From assembly GCF_900169075.1 (NCBI RefSeq), contig NZ_LT827015.1, forward strand, positions 62,001 to 126,000: a stretch of DNA of 64,000 nucleotides, given 5' to 3'. The notes beneath the pieces were generated by a model that saw nothing but the letters and a program-made list of their open reading frames with translations, was not told the origin of the DNA and ran no database searches. How positions within the stretch are numbered: position 1 is the stretch's first letter; each line of letters starts with the position of its first letter. Shown here one piece after another: positions 36,424-44,856 of the stretch. Position numbers and translations under genes: made by a program. The stretch comes from Chryseobacterium phocaeense. GTDB taxonomy: Bacteria > Bacteroidota > Bacteroidia > Flavobacteriales > Weeksellaceae.

Positions 36424-36783
36424 TTATAAAACCGGATTGTCGCCTTCGCCTCTTAATTCTCTTTCCAGTCTTTCAACGTCATCAAGAGCGGTATCCAGAT
36501 AGAAATTAAGCTGTGGAATGATACGAACCTGTTTTGCCATTTTCTGGCCGATAAAATTTCTGTACTGAGGTTTGTTTTCTTCAATTTCCTTCATCACCGC
36601 AGAACGAAACTCCTGCGGGAAAATGCTTAAATAAATCTTAGCAATTCCCAGGTCTGCAGATACTTTCACATCCGAAACGGATACCAATATACTCTGCTTA
36701 CTTTCTGAAGCCTGTTTGCGGAAAAGCTCCGCGAAGTCTTCCTGGATGATCTGTGCTACTTTTCTTTGTCTGTTACTTTCCAT
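36424..36783 (-). CDS. rbfA: Ribosome-binding factor A
   Basis: The chosen start is ATG 36783 (MESNRQRKVAQIIQEDFAEL; 119 residues). The frame extends 21 codons further upstream, but that stretch overlaps a TAAATTTG promoter box and is not conserved in type. The KH-like fold of RbfA is visible in VSDVKVSADLGIAKIYLSIF and the C-terminal IIPQLNFYLDTALDDVERLE. It acts in 30S subunit maturation. It lies upstream of the FtsX-like permease gene with a 4-bp gap. Confidence 0.9.
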   Translation of the reverse strand: MESNRQRKVAQIIQEDFAELFRKQASESKQSILVSVSDVKVSADLGIAKIYLSIFPQEFRSAVMKEIEENKPQYRNFIGQKMAKQVRIIPQLNFYLDTALDDVERLERELRGEGDNPVL

Positions 36784-36791
36784 AAGTTGTG

Positions 36792-36799
36792 CAAATTTA
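36792..36799 (-). promoter_or_regulatory. Candidate -7 box of rbfA
   Basis: TAAATTTG on the minus strand lies only 8 bp before the chosen rbfA ATG, so a transcript from it would be nearly leaderless. The -33 element is not convincing. Confidence 0.35.
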
Positions 36800-36877
36800 G
36801 TACTTTTGTTTGAATTGATACCTTTGAAATTCAGCTCCGGTATCAAATTTACGATTTAATTATATTTATTAGTATTT

Positions 36878-37276
36878 ATGAAGCTAGAACATATTGGTAT
36901 TGCGGTAAAATCCTTAGGCGTTTCGGATGAACTTTTTGCTAAACTGCTGGGAAAAGAATCCTACAAAAAAGAAACCGTGGAAAGGGAAGGGGTAGTCACT
37001 TCTTTTTATGGAACGGGAGAAAGCAAAATTGAGCTGCTGGAAGCCAGTAATCCTGAAAGTCCGATCTCCAAATTTATCGATAAAAAAGGCGAAGGCATCC
37101 ATCACTTAGCGTTTGGCGTAGAAAATATCCTGGAAGAAGTGGAAAGACTGAAAAAAGAAGGTTTCCAGTTTATCTCCGAGGAACCGAAAGAAGGTGCTGA
37201 TAACAAATTAGTTGTCTTCCTACACCCAAAATCCACGAATGGAGTACTGGTAGAACTTTGTCAAGAAAAGCAATAA
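36878..37276 (+). CDS. mce: Methylmalonyl-CoA epimerase
   Basis: The 132-residue glyoxalase-fold protein has MKLEHIGIAVKSLGVSDELF with the first metal His, TGESKIELLEASNPESPISK, and GEGIHHLAFGVENI with the second His. The C-terminal GVLVELCQE supplies the last Glu. Together these match methylmalonyl-CoA epimerase, which interconverts the two epimers in propionyl-CoA metabolism. It is divergent from rbfA and ends just before the tRNA promoter. Confidence 0.88.
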   Translation: MKLEHIGIAVKSLGVSDELFAKLLGKESYKKETVEREGVVTSFYGTGESKIELLEASNPESPISKFIDKKGEGIHHLAFGVENILEEVERLKKEGFQFISEEPKEGADNKLVVFLHPKSTNGVLVELCQEKQ

Positions 37277-37281
37277 AAAGT

Positions 37282-37311
37282 TTTGTGGTGAAAGAAATTT
37301 TGCTATTTTTG
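37282..37311 (+). promoter_or_regulatory. Promoter of the tRNA gene
   Basis: TTTG at 37282-37285 and TATTTTTG at 37304-37311 are separated by 18 bp, an almost ideal Bacteroidota promoter. It lies 28 bp before the mature tRNA 5' end. Confidence 0.75.
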
Positions 37312-37338
37312 CAAGCACAAAATTTAACCAAGTTTTGA

Positions 37339-37412
37339 GGTCCTATAGCTCAGTTGGTTAGAGCACCTGACTCATAATCAGGTGGTCCCTGGTTCGAGCC
37401 CAGGTGGGACCA
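37339..37412 (+). tRNA. tRNA with anticodon CAT (Met, or lysidine-type Ile2)
   Basis: A full cloverleaf can be drawn by hand: acceptor GGTCCTA / TGGGACC with one G-T pair, D arm containing AGCTCAGTTGGTTAGAGC, anticodon stem CCTGA/TCAGG with loop CTCATAA, and T arm with GGTTCGAGCC. The discriminator is A and no CCA is encoded. Anticodon CAT can serve elongator Met or, after TilS modification, minor Ile; sequence alone does not settle which. The 3' 13 bases form part of the island attachment site. Confidence 0.9.
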
Positions 37413-37415
37413 CAA
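37400..37415 (+). repeat. attL, 16-bp core at tRNA 3' end
   Basis: The sequence ccaggtgggaccacaa is identical to 51731-51746. It covers the T-arm/acceptor 3' part of the tRNA, the usual crossover site of tRNA-targeting tyrosine recombinases. Confidence 0.85.
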
Positions 37416-37424
37416 ATACTGAAA

Positions 37425-37453
37425 ACAGTTAAAAACAACTGAACACAGTTAAA
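37425..37453 (+). repeat. Paired acagttaaa repeats in attL arm
   Basis: Two copies of acagttaaa (37425-37433 and 37445-37453) are spaced 20 bp apart, immediately inside attL. The two-turn spacing suggests protein-binding sites, perhaps for the integrase or a directionality factor; this is inference. Confidence 0.4.
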
Positions 37454-37456
37454 CTT

Positions 37457-37495
37457 AAAATCCTTGTATTCATAAGTAATGCAAGGATTTTTTTT
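37457..37495 (+). terminator. Terminator downstream of the tRNA, inside the island
   Basis: Stem aaaatccttg / caaggatttt with a 15-nt loop is followed by a run of T. The native terminator of the tRNA appears to have been pushed to 51751 by the insertion, and this hairpin replaces it. Confidence 0.75.
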
Positions 37496-37536
37496 GTATA
37501 TTTATTTTCAAGATTGTTTAATTATATTCATAAAAT

Positions 37537-37588
37537 AGTGTCTCCTTTAGTGTCCCTAACGTAAATTAAAGTGTCCCTAATGTAATTA
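37537..37588 (+). repeat. agtgtcccta iterons upstream of integrase gene
   Basis: Copies of agtgtccctaaygtaa at 37549 and 37570 (21 bp apart), plus a partial agtgtctcc at 37537, end two bases before the integrase ATG. Two-turn spacing suggests arm-type integrase sites or an autoregulatory operator. Confidence 0.45.
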
Positions 37589-37590
37589 TT

Positions 37591-38823
37591 ATGAAAATTA
37601 ATTTCTATTTAAAAGAACCAAACTCAGTAAAAGAATCATTAATCTTGGTTACTGTTAGTCTAAATGGAAAAAGGACGAAATTTTCCACTACACAGAAAAT
37701 TAACCCGAAATATTGGAATATAAATAATCAGAGAATTAAATCCAATGCTCCAAATGCATTAAATTTTAATAAAATCCTTAATACTATACAATCTAAGATA
37801 TTAGATTTATATACTAAAAATTTCATTGAAAATGATAAATCGATGACAGTTAAATTTTTTGATGAGGTCAGAACGTATTTGTCTGGGAAATTTGAAAACT
37901 CTGAAATTGATTTGACAGTAGACAAAGGATTTGATAAGTTTTTAGAAATACGAAAATCAAATCTTAAAGAAGGAACGGTTAAGGCATATACAACGCTGAG
38001 AAATCATCTAAAATCTTATTCGGTTACTATGAGTAAAAAGGATTTATTGTTTGATGACTTAGATATTAGTTTTTTTGATGGTTTTATGAACTATTTACAA
38101 ATGACTTGTAAGCAGAAAACAAATACGAGGTCAAAGCAAATTAAGAATATTAAATCCTTTCTAAAATTTATGTATGATAGAAATCACCATACTAATAAAA
38201 TTTTTGAAAAATTAGAAAGAGAGCATGAGAAGGGACAGTTTGTAGATTTTATAGAAAAAGATTTTAAAAAAATACTCAATCTTGACCTTAGTAATCACGG
38301 TCATTTAGATATAACACGTAGGTTGTTTTGTATTAGCTGCCTTACTGGATTAAGGCATTCGGATGTTCTAGACATAAATTATAAGAATATAAAGAATGGT
38401 AAATATCATTTTAAAAATACTAAGAAAAACAGACCTGATATAATTGCAATGTCAGTTAAAGCAGTTTCTTATATAAAGGAATTTAATGACCTTTATGGTG
38501 TTGGTAAAGGATATACAAACCAGACAAGTAATAAACATTTAACAAAAATCCTTATAAAAGCTGAGATAAGTGAAGAAATTCTTATCAATGAAAAAGATTA
38601 TAAAGGGGATGTTATTGCAGTTGTAAAACCCTTGTATGATTGGGTTACATTTCACTATGGTAGAAGATATTTTATTATTGGTTGCTTGAATAGGGGGTTG
38701 CAACCTCTTGAAATTATGCAAATCACAGGTCACGAGGATTTTGGAGTTTTTCAAAACTATGTAAAGTTTGCTGATAATGATAATGTTAAAAAATTAAACA
38801 AAGCTTGGAGTGATACTATATAA
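37591..38823 (+). CDS. Tyrosine-type site-specific integrase
   Basis: The 410-residue recombinase has an N-terminal arm-binding domain (MKINFYLKEPNSVKESLILV), a SAM-like core-binding domain (about 105-215) and a catalytic domain. Catalytic residues: Arg in TGLRHSDVLD (about 255), HxxR in FHYGRRYF (about 355-358), His in TGHEDF (about 381) and the Tyr nucleophile in FQNYVKF (about 391). It belongs to the Bacteroidota integrase type used by conjugative and mobilizable elements. Its place next to attL makes it the integrase of this island. Confidence 0.93.
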   Translation: MKINFYLKEPNSVKESLILVTVSLNGKRTKFSTTQKINPKYWNINNQRIKSNAPNALNFNKILNTIQSKILDLYTKNFIENDKSMTVKFFDEVRTYLSGKFENSEIDLTVDKGFDKFLEIRKSNLKEGTVKAYTTLRNHLKSYSVTMSKKDLLFDDLDISFFDGFMNYLQMTCKQKTNTRSKQIKNIKSFLKFMYDRNHHTNKIFEKLEREHEKGQFVDFIEKDFKKILNLDLSNHGHLDITRRLFCISCLTGLRHSDVLDINYKNIKNGKYHFKNTKKNRPDIIAMSVKAVSYIKEFNDLYGVGKGYTNQTSNKHLTKILIKAEISEEILINEKDYKGDVIAVVKPLYDWVTFHYGRRYFIIGCLNRGLQPLEIMQITGHEDFGVFQNYVKFADNDNVKKLNKAWSDTI

Positions 38824-39268
38824 ATTATATTCTGTTAAAATGAAAGTTAAAACTTTTCTTATGCAAGAAAGGCTTCTCTTAATATAAATGAAAAATAAAT
38901 TTTATAAGTTTTTCAAATTCTTCAATCAAGCAGAGATAAATAACTTTAATTTCAAGGGGGGTATACCATAGATTTAAATTAATAGGGGGTATTGTTGTCT
39001 ATATGGTTGTAAAATAAATATATACAGGCAAAATTTATTTTACAGTATATTTTAATAATATTGTGGACTCATGCAAAATATTTTGACTTTAATAAAGAAC
39101 AGATATTTAGTGAATTTGTTTAGGATTAAAAATAGAATAAAGAAAACGAAAACATTTAATCAAATAAGTATATTTAAAAAGTCTTAATGATTTTATGTAA
39201 ATTAGTAAAGCGATTTTTGTATAAAAAACTTTAATGAATTTTACTCTTTTTAAACGTAGTTTTGTAAT
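38824..39268. other. 445-bp A+T-rich gap with ggggtat repeats
   Basis: No gene is visible. The region contains two copies of gggggtat (38956-38963 and 38985-38992), the first overlapping a ggtatacc palindrome. A TAGTTTTG match at 39257-39264 lies so close to the AlkB ATG that any transcript from it would be leaderless. The promoter of the downstream four-gene operon must lie in or near this region. Confidence 0.4.
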
Positions 39269-39895
39269 ATGATAAGTCAATTAAGCCTTTTTGATGATGT
39301 ATTCAATGAAGGTGAAAAACCTAAATTAATCTCTATTAGTAATGGAGAATATTTATTTTTGCCCAATTTTTTTTCAGAACTGGAAAGTAATTTTTACTTT
39401 AAAAAGTTAAGAAAGGATACCTTTTGGAAACAAGAATCTATGAAAATGTATGGAAAACATATTTTATTTCCTAGGCTTACAGCATGGTATGGTGACAATG
39501 ATAAGCCATATTCATTTTCTGGAATTACACTAACTCCCAATTCTTGGACTAAAGAATTGCTTGATATTAAGAACAGTATTCAATTAATTGCGGGCGTTGA
39601 ATTTAACAGTGTTCTATTAAACTTATATCGGGATGAAAATGATTCAATTTCATGGCATAGTGATGCTGAAGAAGAACTTGGAATCAATCCCGTAATTTGC
39701 TCAGTAAACTTTGGGGCTACAAGAAAATTTCAGTTAAGACATATAGAAACTAAAGAAAAGATAGATATTAATTTAACCCACGGTAGTTTATTAATTATGA
39801 AGGGTGAACTTCAACATTTTTGGCAACATCAAGTACCAAAAACAAATCAAAAAGTGGCTGAGAGAATAAATTTAACATTTAGAACAATTAGATAA
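39269..39895 (+). CDS. AlkB-like Fe(II)/2-oxoglutarate dioxygenase
   Basis: The 208-residue protein shows the AlkB core. LNLYRDENDSISWHSDAEEE carries the metal ligands H130 and D132. The distal His is H187 in WQHQVPK, and ERINLTFR carries the 2-oxoglutarate-binding Arg (R199) and the substrate-region R205. Upstream FPRLTAWYG matches the nucleotide-recognition lid of AlkB/ALKBH proteins. Members oxidatively remove methyl or other adducts from DNA or RNA bases. It is the first gene of the operon; its TAA overlaps the next ATG by one base. Cellular AlkB repair is possible, but the setting next to a methyltransferase suggests dedicated modification chemistry. Confidence 0.9.
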   Translation: MISQLSLFDDVFNEGEKPKLISISNGEYLFLPNFFSELESNFYFKKLRKDTFWKQESMKMYGKHILFPRLTAWYGDNDKPYSFSGITLTPNSWTKELLDIKNSIQLIAGVEFNSVLLNLYRDENDSISWHSDAEEELGINPVICSVNFGATRKFQLRHIETKEKIDINLTHGSLLIMKGELQHFWQHQVPKTNQKVAERINLTFRTIR

Positions 39896-40938
39896 TGCCT
39901 TATAATTGGATTCCTCCCTTAATTACAGAACTTACAACTGAACAACAAGCTGCATTAAATAACCCTAATTCAATATCTGTTGCAGGTGGTCCTGGAACAG
40001 GTAAAAGTGTGGTTGCTTTATTAAGACATATTAGAAATCATGATATAGGTAATGGTAGTCTCTTAATGACATATACCAAAACTTTAGAACATTACCTAAG
40101 AATGAATGCTCAGCAGAATAATGCAAATGCTGGTCAAGCTGTAACAAGAACTTTGGAGTGGCTAGCTGGAAGACCGACTAAACAATATGAGATTATTATT
40201 GATGAAGCTCAGGATTTAGAAGAGAGTGACAACATGAAAATTGTCCAATATGCTGATAGGGTTTGTTTTGGCGCTGATGACCAACAGATTTTAGACCCTA
40301 AAAGGGCTACAACAGAAAATAGATTACGTGAAATTTTTACTACAAGACAATATCCTCTAAGTGAAAATTTTAGGAATTCTTATGAAATAATGCTGTTTTG
40401 TAGTGCTTTTTTTCCGAATAAACTTATTCCACATAACACATTAACTAATTTATTAGAAAATGGTAGAATAGGGAGGAAGCCTATAATTATAAAAGCTACT
40501 AATGTTCAAAGAAATCAAGCGATAATTGATGTTGTTAACTTGTTTAGAGATGATATATTAAGAGGAACACATAATCTTGCGATATTGGTTCCTTTAATAC
40601 AAGATGTAATTAATTTTACTGAAATAGTAGAAAGCCTTAATCTTAATATAAATTTCTCTTATTACCATAGTAAAATGCCAGATTTCATTGGTTTGGAAAA
40701 TATTCATATAACAACTTTTAAATCAGCAAAGGGATTAGAGTTTGATACAGTAATAATTCCTGATTTTCAATTATATGATTATAATATAACTTATATGACA
40801 AAAGCACCTATAACTGAGAATGATTATTATGTTGGACTTACACGAGCTAGAAGAAATCTATATTTAATTACTTCAAAAATTCATCCAAACCTTTTAGGTA
40901 CAGAACAGTCTCAGACATATACAATTGAAGAATATTAA
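39895..40938 (+). CDS. Compact SF1 (UvrD/Rep-like) helicase
   Basis: At 347 residues this is roughly half the size of UvrD. Motifs: Walker A GGPGTGKS (31-38), Walker B IIIDEAQDLEE (about 100), motif III FGADDQQI (about 125), motif IV ENFRNSYEI, motif V TTFKSAKGLEFDTVIIPD and motif VI YVGLTRARRNLYLI (about 312). The 1B/2B subdomains are mostly missing, so it may be a minimal helicase or a translocase working with the 553-residue partner. Its ATG is coupled to the AlkB stop. Similar stripped-down SF1 proteins are common in defence loci; that link is an inference here. Confidence 0.85.
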   Translation: MPYNWIPPLITELTTEQQAALNNPNSISVAGGPGTGKSVVALLRHIRNHDIGNGSLLMTYTKTLEHYLRMNAQQNNANAGQAVTRTLEWLAGRPTKQYEIIIDEAQDLEESDNMKIVQYADRVCFGADDQQILDPKRATTENRLREIFTTRQYPLSENFRNSYEIMLFCSAFFPNKLIPHNTLTNLLENGRIGRKPIIIKATNVQRNQAIIDVVNLFRDDILRGTHNLAILVPLIQDVINFTEIVESLNLNINFSYYHSKMPDFIGLENIHITTFKSAKGLEFDTVIIPDFQLYDYNITYMTKAPITENDYYVGLTRARRNLYLITSKIHPNLLGTEQSQTYTIEEY

Positions 40939-40939
40939 A

Positions 40940-42601
40940 ATGAAAAATCAAATTTATATACCTATTAAATCATCTACTCTTGCTTTCTATTTTAGTAAGG
41001 GAATTATATTACCTTCTGTATATTACAAAAATAAACCTACAGATATACAAGATAAGGCAGGAAACTTTATTCTCTTATCAAAAAATAAATGGGTAGAGAA
41101 TTGTGATTGCTCTGTGGAAATAATTTTAACAGAGGAAGAGCTAAATTTAAATATAATTGATGATAATTTTTCAAAGCTAAACAAACCACTTCCAATTTCA
41201 AGAATTAAGAGAATTTATTTTTTTGATAAGAAGCAAATGGATGTAAGCGTTTGGAATGTTAATAATGGGAATGGTTTCATACCTCCACATCTAACAACAC
41301 TAGAAAATCCTTTAAGGACAGATTTTATTCCCTATAACAATGAAGGTGATTTTGAAAAAAATGAAAATTTAGAGTTTGAAAAAAAGGTCAATACATTTGA
41401 TAAAGTTTTAGGAGCGATGGCTTTTATGAAAATTGGAGCACCGATTGATTATGAGTTTCCACTTAATTATTTTTCTACACTTTCACATTTTAATAAACTT
41501 ATAGGAGAACAACTTAAATCAGAAGAAAATAGATTAGGTCTTAAATTTTCAGAAAGATATAAAGGGATTTTTAAAAATGAAGATAATGAATGGTTAGGAT
41601 TACAAAAGCATTTGTACACTGATATTGATATAAATTTAATTAAAGATATTGCTAAAAAAAATGGAATGAATATCGAAATTAAATTAGGTCAAATTAATTT
41701 GAATATGATTGACAAAAATTCCTTGACTTTTGATTTAGCTATTTTATATACGTATGGAGAAGGAAGAAGTAAAAGTACAGAGGACTTAATAGGTTTTTTA
41801 AGAGATGGAAATATCTCCGCTGAGAAGAAAGAAGAGTTATCTTTACTATATGGCTTATATTCTGGATATTCAAAATTACGTAATAAATATAAAACTAATG
41901 GAAGTTTTACGAAAGTTAAATTTGAACTTGAGGATAAGTTAGATTACTATATTATTGAGAGTATTTATCAATTCTACTTTAATAATTCAAAGGAAAATTA
42001 TTCTTTTACATATTTAGATAATCTTTTTGTTAGTCAAAAAACTAAAAATATAAAGTCAGACTATTATATTATTTTGGATAAATTAATAAAAAACCCTCCA
42101 AAAAAAAATTTCTCAAAAGAATTTTGGAATATATATTCGGGTGACATTTGTAAAATTTTAGCTGATTATACTAAAAATACTATCCCTCCATTTTTACTAG
42201 AGAGTTTTGATAGTGAGAAATCTGTTTTATTTTTTAAAAATATGCTTGAAAATGTAATGAATCAATCTATTTCAAGTTTTTTAAGTCAATATAATAATAT
42301 TCCTACTGAGGATACTAATAATAGGTTTTTGGTAGCCAATACAAAAGAACCGAAAAGTTTTAAAAACGATTTAAATATTAAAGAGATTGAAAGACATGAT
42401 ACGATAAAAAATGAAATAGATAAAAGTGGTAAAATAATTGATAATGATTCGTATGTTAAAACCGTCAATTATGAAAAGTTTAGTCTTGCAGAGCTAAAAG
42501 CTGTAGGTAAATTTTTGGGAATTCCTAATATTAGTAAGTATAAAAAAGATAATATAACCGAACTAGTATCACTTATTAAAAATAATAAAATAATTCTTTG
42601 A
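40940..42601 (+). CDS. Orphan 553-residue protein with C-terminal SAP/Rho-N-like domain
   Basis: The chosen start is ATG 40940, 1 nt past the helicase stop; a TTG upstream would overlap that gene. The N terminus (IYIPIKSSTLAFYFSKGIIL) is unlike any family I can name, and the central 400 residues are mixed helical/strand with no recognised catalytic motif. Residues about 508-547 (FSLAELKAVGKFLGIPNISK and following) have the length and L-x-x-L-G-I pattern of SAP or Rho N-terminal DNA/RNA-binding domains. Its stop overlaps the methyltransferase ATG (TGATG). It is the novel component of the operon and could confer target recognition or an effector activity. Confidence 0.6.
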   Translation: MKNQIYIPIKSSTLAFYFSKGIILPSVYYKNKPTDIQDKAGNFILLSKNKWVENCDCSVEIILTEEELNLNIIDDNFSKLNKPLPISRIKRIYFFDKKQMDVSVWNVNNGNGFIPPHLTTLENPLRTDFIPYNNEGDFEKNENLEFEKKVNTFDKVLGAMAFMKIGAPIDYEFPLNYFSTLSHFNKLIGEQLKSEENRLGLKFSERYKGIFKNEDNEWLGLQKHLYTDIDINLIKDIAKKNGMNIEIKLGQINLNMIDKNSLTFDLAILYTYGEGRSKSTEDLIGFLRDGNISAEKKEELSLLYGLYSGYSKLRNKYKTNGSFTKVKFELEDKLDYYIIESIYQFYFNNSKENYSFTYLDNLFVSQKTKNIKSDYYIILDKLIKNPPKKNFSKEFWNIYSGDICKILADYTKNTIPPFLLESFDSEKSVLFFKNMLENVMNQSISSFLSQYNNIPTEDTNNRFLVANTKEPKSFKNDLNIKEIERHDTIKNEIDKSGKIIDNDSYVKTVNYEKFSLAELKAVGKFLGIPNISKYKKDNITELVSLIKNNKIIL

Positions 42602-44067
42602 TGAAATTTTTTGAAAATTTAGAAGAACTTTCGCAAGACCCACAGATTTTTAAAGATTATTTGGCTAGCAATTTAAGTAAGGTTTATGATTATTTTGAAC
42701 TTCAAAAAGATTCAGAGTTAATTGCTATTAAGAATGATTTGAGAATTTATATATCTAACAACATTACATTTATTAGTGAATTAGAAAAAAATGATAATAG
42801 TTTAACTTTTATAGCCTTATTGCTTAATGCTTGTGAAAGATTAGGATTAACATCACAATTTAAACAATTATATGAATTATTGTCTAATACAGATTTTGTC
42901 CTAGGAAGTAGATTAAAAGCATCGGCTCTTTATCTTGTAGGTATAAATGTAATACAACAACATTTTGAGAGATATGATAATTTTTACGGATTACTTTCAC
43001 AAGCTTACAACGAAGAAGAAGATGGTGTTAATAAATTAATTGCAACTATTGTAAATTATTATGTGCGACTCTTAGTTGATTTCGGCAGATTCAATATTGA
43101 AGGTGTAGAAAGACTGAGAGAAAAATTATTAACATCGGCTGGTGAAGACCCAAATTCATTTTTAAATGATAACTTTATACAAGAGATTTTAAATGGGAAT
43201 CTAGATTTTAAAGAATCTCCTATTGAAATAAACCAAAAATTAGAAGCTTTTCTAAATAGAGAAATTATATTACCTCCTGTTAACCCTGAGCCATTAATAG
43301 AGGATTCGGGTGATTATATCGAATTATTTAAGACTACTGATAAAAATTTTTATTCTATAAAGAAAATATCACAAGACTTATATAGGCATTTGCAAGATGA
43401 TTCGATATTTTATTCTTTGAAAAGAGGAGTAGGTATATTAACAGAGGAACTACAATTATTTGCCTATATGCATAGTTATGGAAATATGCATTATGCCAAA
43501 TTAATAACAGCTTTTAATTCTTTACCTAAAACCATTTTTGATGAAACTTTAAATGTGATTGACTGGGGATGCGGTCAAGCTATGGCAACAATAACTTACT
43601 TTGATTATTTAAATGATAATGGCTATCAAACAAAATCTAAGTACTTTACTCTTATAGAGCCGTCTGAAATTGCATTAAAAAGAGCTGCAGCACATTTGAA
43701 AGGTTATTTTACAGAAATAGAAATTAATACGATTAATAAAACCTTAGATAACCTAAATGAAGATGACTTCACCTCAAGCCCAAATTTACCCAACTTACAC
43801 TTATTCTCTAACATAATTGATATTGAACATATTTCATTAACTAAATTACTTTCATTAATCGATAATACTTTTAAAGGATTGAATTATTTTGTTTGTGTGA
43901 GCCCATTTATTGATGACTTACGGACAAGTAGACTTAATGCTTTTATGAGACACTTTTCTAATTATCCTGAATTTGAAGTTTTACAGAATATTAATAGTAA
44001 AAAAGGTGAATGGCAAGAAAACCCTGGATGGACTAGAGTTATTAGAGTTTTTAAATGTGTTATTTAG
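42601..44067 (+). CDS. Class I SAM-dependent methyltransferase with helical N domain
   Basis: The start is ATG 42601 (MKFFENLEELSQDPQIFKDY; 488 residues), overlapping the previous stop by one base. Residues 1-230 are all-helical and repeat-like. The catalytic part begins near residue 315 with NVIDWGCGQAMATI (SAM motif I), then YFTLIEPSEIALKRAAAHL, whose acidic Glu binds the ribose. A C-terminal Rossmann half includes NLHLFSNIIDIEHIS. No N/DPPY adenine-methylation motif is visible, so the base or protein target is unknown. It ends the AlkB operon and is followed by a terminator about 200 bp on. Confidence 0.75.
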   Translation: MKFFENLEELSQDPQIFKDYLASNLSKVYDYFELQKDSELIAIKNDLRIYISNNITFISELEKNDNSLTFIALLLNACERLGLTSQFKQLYELLSNTDFVLGSRLKASALYLVGINVIQQHFERYDNFYGLLSQAYNEEEDGVNKLIATIVNYYVRLLVDFGRFNIEGVERLREKLLTSAGEDPNSFLNDNFIQEILNGNLDFKESPIEINQKLEAFLNREIILPPVNPEPLIEDSGDYIELFKTTDKNFYSIKKISQDLYRHLQDDSIFYSLKRGVGILTEELQLFAYMHSYGNMHYAKLITAFNSLPKTIFDETLNVIDWGCGQAMATITYFDYLNDNGYQTKSKYFTLIEPSEIALKRAAAHLKGYFTEIEINTINKTLDNLNEDDFTSSPNLPNLHLFSNIIDIEHISLTKLLSLIDNTFKGLNYFVCVSPFIDDLRTSRLNAFMRHFSNYPEFEVLQNINSKKGEWQENPGWTRVIRVFKCVI

Positions 44068-44260
44068 GGCGAATTGTATAAAAATTTTTAAATAAATTAA
44101 AAATAAAAGAAAAAGATTGTTTCTGAAAGATAAGATAACAATTGCGATAGGAAAGTAACAAAACTCTTTTTTATCTACCATTTGTAATGAGAAGTTTTAT
44201 GATTATCAGTGGTTTAGACTAAAAATAATCCTTTGAAGTTGTTACAGGTGTACTAAAGTC

Positions 44261-44299
44261 AATAATCCCCTCTAAAAGTGAGAGGATTATTTTTTTTTA
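44261..44299 (+). terminator. Terminator of the AlkB-methyltransferase operon
   Basis: The hairpin aataatcccctct / gagaggattatt, with small imperfections, is followed by a run of about nine T. The surrounding gap 44068-44433 shows no other feature. Confidence 0.7.
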
Positions 44300-44433
44300 A
44301 AACTTCATGTAAGACCTATGTGTTTTTCTAAATTTATTCAAATAGTATTAACGAATGAAAATATTATCAGAAAGTAATCAATCTAATAATAATTAGAGTA
44401 AGACTTATTAGTAATTGATTTTGTGCTTTCTAT

Positions 44434-44838
44434 CTACTTACATTTAGTGAATTTATTAATAATTTGCTCAATATTATTTTGAAGTAAAGCTCTGTGGAAC
44501 TTGTCAAGTTTAAATTTGTAAGTATTTTCCTTTACTATAATGACGAAACAGTATCCCATAATATTAAAAATCTTAATATAATTCAAATATGATTTATCAC
44601 TTTGAATTTCGTTCAGTTCTTTTAATTTACTCAAATAATTAGGATTGAAATGTTTATATGAGATATTATGTTCATGTCTAATAATAATATTTCCAATAAT
44701 CTTTTTTAAATCAACAGAATCATCCCTTCTCCATTCATGTTCTATACAGTCTAATAAATATGGATATTCCTGACCTAATGAAAAGATTTCGTAGTCGAAA
44801 ATTAGTTTTAAATTAAAAATAGAGATGTAGTTTGACAT
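44434..44838 (-). CDS. Hypothetical 134-residue cytoplasmic protein
   Basis: The protein starts MSNYISIFNLKLIFDYEIFS and has no signal peptide or membrane helix. It contains a loose W/H-rich patch (DCIEHEWRRDD) and hydrophobic strands near YCFVIIVKENTY. No family is recognised. It is the last of three small minus-strand genes in the island, 18 bp after the preceding one, so co-transcription is likely. It may be immunity-like or regulatory; this cannot be decided from sequence. Confidence 0.45.
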   Translation of the reverse strand: MSNYISIFNLKLIFDYEIFSLGQEYPYLLDCIEHEWRRDDSVDLKKIIGNIIIRHEHNISYKHFNPNYLSKLKELNEIQSDKSYLNYIKIFNIMGYCFVIIVKENTYKFKLDKFHRALLQNNIEQIINKFTKCK

Positions 44839-44856
44839 ATTAATACTATATTAAGA

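Noticed and set aside
39257..39264. TAGTTTTG as promoter of the AlkB operon
   Set aside because: It is only 5 bp before the ATG, requiring a leaderless mRNA, and no TTG partner sits at the right spacing.
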